From: SYFI01 sp046095485
GTDB lineage: Bacteria; Actinomycetota; Thermoleophilia; Miltoncostaeales; Miltoncostaeaceae
Assembly: GCA_046095485.1 (NCBI GenBank)
Contig: JBJTJN010000129.1
Span: 1-9,606, forward strand
Direction of reading: 5' to 3'
Length of the DNA: 9,606 nucleotides
The stretch's first letter is position 1. Every line of letters begins with the position of its first letter. Below the pieces are notes generated by a model. The model made no database searches. It was not told the DNA's origin and saw nothing but the letters and a program-made list of their open reading frames with translations. Shown in pieces: positions 1 through 5,711 of this stretch. Position numbers and translations under genes: made by a program.

Positions 1-55
1 TCGCCCCCGCCGCCGCATGGGCGTCGTAGAGGGTCTTCCTTCGGAGGTCGCTCAC
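1..55 (-). CDS. gcvT: Aminomethyltransferase (glycine cleavage T protein), N-terminal fragment
   Basis: Only the first 18 codons are present; the gene runs off the left edge of the window. Translation from the GTG at 55-53 reads VSDLRRKTLYDAHAAAGA. This matches the typical GcvT opening (LRxTPLYDxHxxxGA), which precedes the folate-binding domain. GcvT is the tetrahydrofolate-dependent aminomethyltransferase of the glycine cleavage system and acts in the cytoplasm. I see no Shine-Dalgarno sequence before the GTG. A TATAGT hexamer ends 7 nt upstream, so the mRNA may be leaderless. It follows ftsZ on the same strand but is separated by a long inverted repeat, so it is probably its own transcription unit. 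The identification rests on a short N-terminus, and another GcvT-fold protein (for example a sarcosine oxidase or dimethylglycine dehydrogenase relative) is possible. Confidence 0.72.
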   Translation of the reverse strand, partial: MSDLRRKTLYDAHAAAGA

Positions 56-62
56 GCGCCAG

Positions 63-68
63 ACTATA
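63..68 (-). promoter_or_regulatory. -10-like hexamer TATAGT upstream of gcvT
   Basis: The minus strand reads TATAGT at 68-63, a TANNNT-type -10 element, ending 7 nt before the gcvT GTG at 55. Transcription would be expected to start at or very near the first base of the start codon. There is no recognisable -35 hexamer at 16-18 nt spacing; that interval is GC-rich sequence next to the inverted repeat. This is the only good AT-rich hexamer in the ftsZ-gcvT spacer. The call rests on the motif and its position alone. Confidence 0.45.
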
Positions 69-90
69 CGCAGCGATGCGGAGCCCGCGG

Positions 91-157
91 CCCGGTGCCA
101 GGCACTTAACCGAGCCGCGCGCAAGGCGCGACGCTCGGTTAAGTGCCTGACACCGGG
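91..157 (-). repeat. Long inverted repeat (hairpin) directly downstream of ftsZ; possible terminator or REP/MITE-like element
   Basis: Arms 91-115 and 133-157 are 25-bp reverse complements with one mismatch (98/150). That mismatch becomes a G-U wobble pair in minus-strand RNA, so the ftsZ transcript could fold all 25 pairs. Inside, 116-120 can pair with 126-130 around a 5-nt loop, with 131-132 bulged. The stem starts 5 nt after the ftsZ stop codon. No U-run follows on the minus strand, so it is not a canonical intrinsic terminator. It could be a U-less hairpin terminator, an mRNA 3'-end stabiliser, or a mobile palindrome. The outer arms contain the GTGTCAGGCAC core that recurs at 3233-3264 and 4491-4501, which favours a repeat-family origin. 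Confidence 0.8.
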
Positions 158-162
158 GTTGG

Positions 163-1245
163 CTAGCTGTCCTTCAGGAAGCTCGGCACGTCGAGGGCGT
201 CGCCGCTGTCGAACGACGGGCGCTCGCGGCGGGGCTCGCTTGCGCGCTCGCGGCCGAAGGCCGGGCGGTCGCGCTCGGCGCGGCGGCGCACGATGTCCTT
301 GGCGCCGTCGTCGAAGCCCGTGGCGATCACCGTCACCCGCACGTCGTCGCCCAGGGTGTCGTCCACGACGGTGCCGAAGATCACGTTGCAGTCGGGGTCG
401 GCGGCCTCGCGCACCACGGTGGCGGCCTCGTCCACCTCGAACAGGCCGAGGTCCTTGCTGCCGGCGATCGAGAGGATCACCCCGGTGGCGCCCTTCATGT
501 TGGTCTCGAGCAGCGGAGACGACGTGGCGGTGCGTGCGGCCTCGGCGGCACGGTTCTCGCCCGTGGCGATGCCGATGCCCATGAGCGACGATCCCGCGCC
601 GCTCATGATGGTGCGCACGTCGGCGAAGTCGAGGTTGATGAGGCCGGGCACCGTGATGAGGTCGGTGATGCCCTGAACGCCCTGGCGCAGCACATCATCG
701 GCCATGTTGAAGGCCTCGGTGATGGGCGTGTTGCGGTCGACGATCTCGAGCAGGCGGTCGTTGGGGATGACGATGACCGAATCCACCTGCTGGCGCAGCA
801 GGTCGATGCCCTCGTCGGCGCGGCGCGTGCGCTGGCGGCCCTCGAAGGCGAACGGCTTGGTGACCACGCCCACGGTGAGGGCGCCCTGCTCGCGCGAGAT
901 CTGGGCGATCACGGGAGCGGCCCCCGTGCCGGTGCCGCCGCCCTCGCCGGCGGTGACGAACACCATGTCGGCGCCGCGCACGGCCTCCTTGAGCTCCTCG
1001 CGGCTCTCCTCGGCGGCCTCGCGGCCGATGCGGGGATCGGCGCCGGCGCCGAGGCCCCGGGTGATGGTGCCGCCGATGTGGATCTTCACGTCGGCATCGC
1101 AGCCGGTGAGCGCCTGGGCGTCGGTGTTGACGGCGATGAACTCCACGCCGCGCACGCCATGGTCGATCATGCGGTTGACGGCGTTGGAACCTCCGCCGCC
1201 CACGCCGATCACCTTGATCACCGCCAGGTAGTTGCTGCTCTCCAC
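163..1245 (-). CDS. ftsZ: Cell division protein FtsZ
   Basis: Tubulin-like GTPase that polymerises into the Z ring at mid-cell and recruits the divisome. The protein is 360 aa from the GTG at 1245. Visible motifs are the N-terminal nucleotide-binding loop GGGGSNAVNRM (16-26), the tubulin signature GGGTGTG (102-108), the T7 synergy loop NLDFADV (204-210), and a C-terminal peptide LDVPSFLKD (351-359) of the type that binds FtsZ partners such as SepF. The linker between globular domain and tail is short (about residues 317-350) and Arg/Glu-rich. The GTG start is set by AGGAGG at 1255-1260 with 9-nt spacing; the frame stays open further upstream, but that part has no family similarity. The gene lies 162 nt after ftsQ and is the last cluster gene. 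No ftsA precedes it, as is usual in actinobacteria. Confidence 0.98.
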   Translation of the reverse strand: MESSNYLAVIKVIGVGGGGSNAVNRMIDHGVRGVEFIAVNTDAQALTGCDADVKIHIGGTITRGLGAGADPRIGREAAEESREELKEAVRGADMVFVTAGEGGGTGTGAAPVIAQISREQGALTVGVVTKPFAFEGRQRTRRADEGIDLLRQQVDSVIVIPNDRLLEIVDRNTPITEAFNMADDVLRQGVQGITDLITVPGLINLDFADVRTIMSGAGSSLMGIGIATGENRAAEAARTATSSPLLETNMKGATGVILSIAGSKDLGLFEVDEAATVVREAADPDCNVIFGTVVDDTLGDDVRVTVIATGFDDGAKDIVRRRAERDRPAFGRERASEPRRERPSFDSGDALDVPSFLKDS

Positions 1246-1407
1246 GACCCCGGTCCTCCTCGGGTGCTCCGGATTCCCCAACGCATGTTGCAGGGGGCTT
1301 GCAGACGTTTCGTCCGTTGCGACCCGAATCCTCCCTGCAGAGGGGGTCAACCGTGGGTTGAGGTCGCACGCGATGCGGCGCCCAACCCTAAACCCGAGGT
1401 TGAGGGT
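1246..1407 (-). promoter_or_regulatory. ftsQ-ftsZ intergenic region, likely ftsZ leader
   Basis: This is the only spacer longer than 31 nt inside the cluster. It contains an imperfect hairpin at 1384-1408 (11-bp arms 1384-1394 and 1398-1408, one mismatch, 3-nt loop) starting at the ftsQ stop codon. It also holds a TTGACC hexamer at 1350-1345 resembling a -35 box, and the ftsZ Shine-Dalgarno. I could not find a convincing -10 at 15-18 nt from TTGACC. A dedicated ftsZ promoter is common in other bacteria and would fit here, but the sequence supports this only weakly. Confidence 0.35.
1255..1260 (-). promoter_or_regulatory. Shine-Dalgarno sequence of ftsZ (AGGAGG)
   Basis: The minus strand reads AGGAGG followed by 9 nt and then GTG at 1245-1243. 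This is the strongest ribosome-binding site in the window. It decides the ftsZ start against the longer open frame reaching 1350. Most other genes here have weak sites and seem to rely on coupling to the gene upstream, whereas ftsZ appears set up for independent high-level initiation. Confidence 0.85.
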
Positions 1408-2328
1408 TTACCCGGTGGTGTCCGTACCGCCGGTGGTATCCGTGCCCGCATCCGTGCCGCCAGTGGTATCCGTGCCCCCGGTGGTCGAGGTGCCCCCGGT
1501 GGTGGACGTGCCATCGGCGCCCTCGATGATGGGCACCACCTTCGAGCCCAGCATGGGCCGGCGGGGATTGGAGATGTCGAGGTAGGCGGCCTTGGCCAGC
1601 ACGGCGGGGTCGGCCTGCGACAGCACCGCGGCCAGCGCCTGGGCCTTCTCGGCCAGCTGCTCGGGCGCGCCGATGCGAAGTTCCAGCCCGTTGGCGAGGT
1701 CGGCGAACAGGCGCCCATCGGAGTACCGCAGGTTGCGCAGTCGGCCCGCCACGTCGGGCGATAGCCAGCCGATGAACAGCAGCGCGGCCCTCTCGCCCGG
1801 GGCGGTAAGCACCCCGCCGGGCGGCAGGGCCTTCACGCGGATCACCGGCAGGCCCGCCGTGGCGTCGGCCTTGCCCATCACCTGGCCGGATGGTGACAGC
1901 AGGTACCTGCCCCCGGAATCCACGGCCAGGATCGCCACCGGCTCGCCCATGGTCACATCGACGGTGACCGACCGCGGCCAGTCGCGCGTGACGTTGACGT
2001 CGATGATGCCGGGGAATCGCGTGAGCGCGCGGCGCATGTCGCCCACGGGCACGCGCACCATGCTGCAGGTGCCGGCCACCAGTTCGGCGGTCTCCTGCAC
2101 GGCGGCCTTGTCGGGGCCGGTATAGCCGTCGACGGTGACATTGGAGATGCCGCACACCGGGCCGCTGACGATCCACAGCGCCAGCAGCAGCACGCCAACT
2201 GCCACCACCACCCAGTAGGTGACCCCGCGCACCGCGCGGTTGCCCACGACCGCCGACGCGCGATCCGCCGCACTGGGTGGCCGGGGCTTGCGGGGGCGGC
2301 TCGGCCTGCGGGGCCCGCTGGTGGACAC
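1408..2328 (-). CDS. ftsQ: Cell division protein FtsQ (POTRA domain, bitopic)
   Basis: Divisome scaffold of the FtsQ/DivIB family, with a short cytoplasmic tail, one membrane span and an extracytoplasmic part. The 306-aa product has a basic Pro/Arg-rich N-terminus (1-35) and a hydrophobic span at about 37-55. A POTRA domain follows at about 60-130, with the typical pattern ISNVTVDGY ... FPGIIDVNVTRDWPRSVTVDVTMGEPVA. The FtsQ beta domain continues to about 270, and the protein ends in a Thr/Gly/Asp repeat tail (274-306). Two cysteines (C59, C88) lie on the extracytoplasmic side of the span. The GTG start directly follows the murB TAG stop with no spacing. A GGAG 9 nt upstream serves as ribosome-binding site, and translation is probably coupled to murB. 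Confidence 0.93.
   Translation of the reverse strand: MSTSGPRRPSRPRKPRPPSAADRASAVVGNRAVRGVTYWVVVAVGVLLLALWIVSGPVCGISNVTVDGYTGPDKAAVQETAELVAGTCSMVRVPVGDMRRALTRFPGIIDVNVTRDWPRSVTVDVTMGEPVAILAVDSGGRYLLSPSGQVMGKADATAGLPVIRVKALPPGGVLTAPGERAALLFIGWLSPDVAGRLRNLRYSDGRLFADLANGLELRIGAPEQLAEKAQALAAVLSQADPAVLAKAAYLDISNPRRPMLGSKVVPIIEGADGTSTTGGTSTTGGTDTTGGTDAGTDTTGGTDTTG
1411..1513. repeat. 18-bp imperfect tandem repeat encoding the FtsQ C-terminal tail
   Basis: Six units of about 18 bp begin at 1412, 1430, 1448 (short, 12 bp), 1460, 1478 and 1496. They share the pattern CCGGTGGT followed by TCCGTGCC-like sequence. In ftsQ they encode T(S/D)TTGG-type hexapeptides, with one unit shortened to TDAG by an in-frame 6-bp loss. 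The array ends at the ftsQ stop codon. The structure suggests growth and shrinkage by replication slippage. A low-complexity tail of this kind is probably disordered. Confidence 0.85.
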
Positions 2329-3264
2329 CTAGGCGATCTCCGCCAGCGGCGGGGCGCCGATGCCCCACTCGGGGTGCAGGTAGCGCACCTCGGCATGCAG
2401 CACCGGGCCGCCGGCGTCGCGCACGCGGCGGCGGGCCTCGTCCATGAGGGCAATCACGTCGCGCGCCGAGGCGTCGGGCCCGGCCTCGATGAAGTTGGCG
2501 TGCACCGGGGAGATACGGGCGCCGCCGATGGCGTGCCCCTTGAGGCCCGTGGCCTCGATGAGCCGGCCTGCGGAATCGCCCTCGGGGTTGGTGAACACGC
2601 TGCCGAACGTGCGCACCCCCTGCGGCTGGGTGGATCGCCGGTGCGCGCGCAGCTCGCTGAGGCGGTCGCGGATGGCATCGGTATCGCCCGGCTGCAGCAG
2701 GAACCCCACGGCGGCCACCACCTGGTCACCCTGCACCGACGTGGTGCGATACCCCATCGCAAGGTCGTCGCGGCCCACCTTGCGGCGGCCCGAGGCATCG
2801 CACACCACGGCCCAGTCGAGCACCTGCGAGAGGTCCGACGAGTAGGCACCGGCGTTCATGGCCACCGCGCCGCCCACGGTGCCCGGGATGCTGGCGCCGA
2901 ACTCCAGGCCCGCCAGCCCCGCGGCAGCGGCGCGCTGCACCGCGCGCGGCAGCGAGGCCCCTCCCCCGCACCACAGCGTGCGCTCGCCGCGCACCGAGAT
3001 GGACGACAGCCGCCCGGCCAGGCGGATGACCAGCCCGCGGAACCCGGCGTCGTCCACGATGAGGTTGGACCCCTTGCCCACCACCGCCACGGGTGCGCCC
3101 TCGCCGGCCGCCCAGGCAAGCGCGCGCGTGACCGCCGCGAACGAGGTGCAGGTGGCGAGCGCATCGGCGGGCCCGCCCACACGGATGCTGGTGAGCGGCG
3201 CCAGCGGGGCGTCGCGCTGCACCGGGGCCGCCGTGTCAGGCACCGGGGGCTGGGTGTCAGGCAC
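2329..3264 (-). CDS. murB: UDP-N-acetylenolpyruvoylglucosamine reductase MurB
   Basis: Cytoplasmic FAD enzyme that uses NADPH to reduce UDP-GlcNAc-enolpyruvate to UDP-MurNAc. The product is 311 aa from the GTG at 3264. Visible motifs are the FAD-binding segment VVGKGSNLIVDDAGF (61-75), the flavin-cradling loop GASIPGTVGGAVAMNAGAY (123-141), GYRTTS (171-176), FGSVFTNPEGDSAGRLIE (220-237) with the Ser expected to act as proton donor, HANFIEAG (255-262), and HAEVRYL (290-296) with the conserved late Glu. It looks like the MurB type lacking the E. coli Tyr loop. The GTG overlaps the murC stop as GTGCCTGA (8-nt overlap), with a G-run just upstream as a weak ribosome-binding site. Residues 1-14 are a duplicated heptad (VPDTQPP, VPDTAAP). 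A second in-frame GTG at 3243 is the alternative start. Confidence 0.95.
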   Translation of the reverse strand: MPDTQPPVPDTAAPVQRDAPLAPLTSIRVGGPADALATCTSFAAVTRALAWAAGEGAPVAVVGKGSNLIVDDAGFRGLVIRLAGRLSSISVRGERTLWCGGGASLPRAVQRAAAAGLAGLEFGASIPGTVGGAVAMNAGAYSSDLSQVLDWAVVCDASGRRKVGRDDLAMGYRTTSVQGDQVVAAVGFLLQPGDTDAIRDRLSELRAHRRSTQPQGVRTFGSVFTNPEGDSAGRLIEATGLKGHAIGGARISPVHANFIEAGPDASARDVIALMDEARRRVRDAGGPVLHAEVRYLHPEWGIGAPPLAEIA

Positions 3265-3266
3265 CG
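3225..3266. repeat. 21-bp imperfect tandem duplication at the murC/murB junction, carrying the GTGTCAGGCAC core twice
   Basis: On the plus strand GTGTCAGGCACCG occurs at 3233-3245 and again at 3254-3266, one 21-bp period apart. The first copy read on the minus strand contains both the murC TGA stop and the murB GTG start. The second copy lies inside the murB N-terminus and gives the repeated VPDT. The same 11-bp core lies in the inverted repeat after ftsZ (143-153) and in murC (4491-4501). Confidence 0.75.
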
Positions 3267-4588
3267 TCGCCCCCCAGCGCCTGCAGCAGCAGCGGCCCGA
3301 GGGTGGTGATGTCGCCGGCGCCCATGGTGAGCACCAGGTCGCCATCGCGCAGGTCGGGCACGATCACCGGGGGCACGTCCGCCAGGAGCGGCACGTAGAG
3401 GATCTCCCCGGGTCCGCTCACCGCGCGCAGCACCAGCTGGCCATCCACGCCGGGCTCCGGGGCCTCGCGCGCCGCGTAGACGTCGGTGACCACCACCATG
3501 TCGGCTGACGACAGCGCGCGACCGAACTCATCGGCCAGCTCGCGGGTGCGCGAGTACAGGTGCGGCTGGAAGATGGCCACCACGCGCCCGGGGTGCTGGT
3601 CGCGGGCCGCGCGCAGCGTAGCGGTGACCTCAGCGGGGTGGTGCGCGTAGTCGTCCACCACGCGCACGCCGGCGGCCGTGCCCTTGTGCTCGAAGCGGCG
3701 CCCCACGCCGGTGAACGGCGCGATGCGCGCGATGGCGTCTTCGGGAGCCACCCCGCACCAGTCGGCCAGGGCGATGGCGCACGCGGCGTTGGCGCGGTTG
3801 TGGGCGCCGGGCGCGGCGATGTCGAGGGCGAACGACCGGCCGTCGGCAAGCACCAGATTGGTGCCCTGCACCCTCCCCCATGCCCCGTCGGCGTCGCCCA
3901 CCATGCGCACCGGACACGGGGCGGAATCGGCCACCACCCGCGCGCGGGCGTCGGGGCCCGCCACCAGCAGGCCGTCGGATGGCAGCGCGCTCACGAACTG
4001 CCGGAAGACATCCTCCACATCGTCGATGGATGCGTACGTGGAGTGGTGGTCGTGGTCGACGTTCAGCATGATCGCCGCCTCGGGGCTGAGGCGCAGCAGC
4101 GAGCGGTCGCTCTCATCCGCCTCGGCGCAGAACCAGGGCCCCTCGCCCCAGGCCGCGCCGGTGCCCCGGCCCCAGGGCACCTCGGCACCCACGCACAGCG
4201 TGGCCCCGCCCAGCGCCAGGGAGAGCATCGCGGTGGTGGTGGACTTTCCATGCGCCCCCGCCACGGCCAGGCCGCGGTGACCCTGCATGAGCATGGCGAG
4301 CAGATCGGACCGGTGCAGTACCAGCAGCCCGCGCTCGCGCGCCGCGACCAGCTCGGGGTTGTCGTCGGGGATCGCCGTGGACGCGAACACGGCGTCCACC
4401 GCAGCGGGCAGGGCATCGGCGCCGTGACCGGCGCGCACGGTTGCCCCCGCGGCACGAAGGGCGTCGAGCCCCGGGCCGTCCTCGCGGTCGGTGCCTGACA
4501 CCGTCCAGCCCTCGTCCAGCGCCAGCAGGCCGAGGGCGCTCATGCCCGCGCCGCCGGCCCCCACCAGGTGGATGCTGCGCGTGCTCAC
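3257..4588 (-). CDS. murC: UDP-N-acetylmuramate--L-alanine ligase MurC
   Basis: ATP-dependent cytoplasmic ligase that adds L-Ala to UDP-MurNAc, the first Mur ligase step. The product is 443 aa from the GTG at 4588. Motifs in order are the N-terminal UDP-binding loop HLVGAGGAGMSALG (7-20), VSGTD (30-34), the ATP P-loop GAHGKSTTT (111-119), EADESD (156-161), DHDHH (178-182), HNRAN (263-267), RRFE (297-300), DDYAHHP (312-318), SRTRELADEF (346-355) and the late MGAGDI (422-427). Together these distinguish MurC from MurD/E/F. The start lies 4 nt after the murG stop. GGTGATC just before it matches the extended anti-Shine-Dalgarno complement. The frame stays open for 17 more codons upstream, but those lie inside murG. 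The 3' end overlaps murB by 8 nt. Confidence 0.97.
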   Translation of the reverse strand: MSTRSIHLVGAGGAGMSALGLLALDEGWTVSGTDREDGPGLDALRAAGATVRAGHGADALPAAVDAVFASTAIPDDNPELVAARERGLLVLHRSDLLAMLMQGHRGLAVAGAHGKSTTTAMLSLALGGATLCVGAEVPWGRGTGAAWGEGPWFCAEADESDRSLLRLSPEAAIMLNVDHDHHSTYASIDDVEDVFRQFVSALPSDGLLVAGPDARARVVADSAPCPVRMVGDADGAWGRVQGTNLVLADGRSFALDIAAPGAHNRANAACAIALADWCGVAPEDAIARIAPFTGVGRRFEHKGTAAGVRVVDDYAHHPAEVTATLRAARDQHPGRVVAIFQPHLYSRTRELADEFGRALSSADMVVVTDVYAAREAPEPGVDGQLVLRAVSGPGEILYVPLLADVPPVIVPDLRDGDLVLTMGAGDITTLGPLLLQALGGDGA

Positions 4589-4592
4589 GTGA

Positions 4593-5711
4593 TCACCGGC
4601 GGCGCAGTCGGCCGCGACCACGGCGGTCGCGCCCACCACCGCGAGGCGGCCGCGCCACCGACTCGACCATGTCGGCGATGCGCTCGGCGGCGTCCGGGCG
4701 GGCGGCCGCGCGCGCGGCGTCGCCCATCACCTCGAGGCGTCCGGGCTCGGCCAGCAGTGCCCCCACAAGCTCGCGCAGGCGATCGCCCGTGCACTCCTCG
4801 TCGGTGAGCATGATCGCCGCGCCGGCATCCGACAGCCACCGCGCATTGCCGGTCTGGTGATCCGCCGTGGCGTGCGGGTAGGGAATGAGGATCGCCGGGC
4901 GGCCTACGGCCGCGAGCTCGAACACCGAGCCGCCCGACCGCGAGATGACCAGGTCTGCCGCGGCGATGGCCTGGGGGAAGTCGTCGAGGAACCCATACAC
5001 GTGGTAGCGCGGCCCGCACCCGGCGTCCTGCACCCGCGCCCGGACGTCTGCCTCATTGCGCTCGCCCGCCACGTGCACCACCTGAAACGGCGGCGTGGGG
5101 CAGAAGGCGTCGATGGCGGCGTCGTTGATGGACTGCGCGCCCTGGCTGCCGCCCGCCACCAGCACGCACGTGCCCGAGGGGTCGATGCCCAGGTGAAGGC
5201 GACCGCCCTCGCGCGTGGCCTCGCGCACCGCGCGGCTCACCGGCCTGCCCGTCACCATGTACTTCCGGCTGCGCCTGCCCGCCACCGGGAATGCCAGGGC
5301 CACGCGCTTGGCGAACGGGGCGGCGAGACGGTTGGCCAGCCCGAAGCGCGAATCGGCCTCCATCAGCACCACGCGGCGCCGGGTGAGGCGCCCCGCGATT
5401 GCCGCCGGCCCGGCCATGTAGCCGCCCCCGCCCACCACCACCTGGGCCTTGCGCCGGCGCAGCACGCCCATCATGCGCGGCACCGCCAGCACGGCCAGCA
5501 CCGCGCGCCAGAGGTTCCGGATGCTGAGGCGGCGCTCGAAGCCGCGAAGGGGCACGTGGTCCTCGGGGTAGCCGTTGCGCTCGGGGATTCCCGACCCCGC
5601 ACGGCCGCCCACGCCGACGAAGCTCACCTCATGCCCGCGGTCGCGAAGCTCCTCAGCCAGCGCGAGCGCCGGCATGATGTGCCCGGCGGTCCCCCCGGCC
5701 GCGATCACCAC
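4593..5711 (-). CDS. murG: UDP-GlcNAc--lipid I N-acetylglucosaminyltransferase MurG
   Basis: GT28-family glycosyltransferase at the inner membrane face that converts lipid I to lipid II. From the GTG at 5711 it is 372 aa. The N-terminal G-loop is GGTAGH (6-11, usually GGTGGH). VVVGGGGYMAGP (91-102) is the second Gly-rich loop. EADSRFGLANR (118-128) replaces the more familiar HEQNxxxGxxNR. GGSQGAQSIN (187-196) and SRSGGSVFELAAVGRPAIL (257-275) with PHATADHQTGNA (279-290) form the UDP-GlcNAc site. The tail (354-372) is very basic. The start is uncertain: GTG at 5711 places the G-loop at the usual distance from the N-terminus, while ATG at 5819 would add 36 mostly Ser/Ala/Gly/Pro residues and overlap ftsW by 167 nt. 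No good ribosome-binding site precedes either. Even the shorter form overlaps ftsW by 59 nt. Confidence 0.94.
   Translation of the reverse strand: MVIAAGGTAGHIMPALALAEELRDRGHEVSFVGVGGRAGSGIPERNGYPEDHVPLRGFERRLSIRNLWRAVLAVLAVPRMMGVLRRRKAQVVVGGGGYMAGPAAIAGRLTRRRVVLMEADSRFGLANRLAAPFAKRVALAFPVAGRRSRKYMVTGRPVSRAVREATREGGRLHLGIDPSGTCVLVAGGSQGAQSINDAAIDAFCPTPPFQVVHVAGERNEADVRARVQDAGCGPRYHVYGFLDDFPQAIAAADLVISRSGGSVFELAAVGRPAILIPYPHATADHQTGNARWLSDAGAAIMLTDEECTGDRLRELVGALLAEPGRLEVMGDAARAAARPDAAERIADMVESVARPPRGGGRDRRGRGRLRRR

Noticed and set aside
1246..1350. Longer FtsZ starting at 1350
   Set aside because: The extra 35 residues are not FtsZ-like, and AGGAGG is ideally spaced for the GTG at 1245.
1345..1350. 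TTGACC as the -35 box of an ftsZ promoter
   Set aside because: No acceptable -10 hexamer lies at 15-18 nt on the minus strand, so I do not call a promoter.
1384..1408. Telomere-like CCCTAAACCC / TTTAGGG sequence
   Set aside because: It is a single short occurrence inside a small hairpin, with no tandem array.
1411..1513. Possible CRISPR array
   Set aside because: Units are 18 bp, contiguous, in frame and without spacers; they are a coding tandem repeat in ftsQ.
3265..3345. Longer MurB starting at 3345
   Set aside because: The added 27 residues are a shifted-frame reading of the conserved murC 3' end, while the GTGCCTGA overlap is a normal coupled start.
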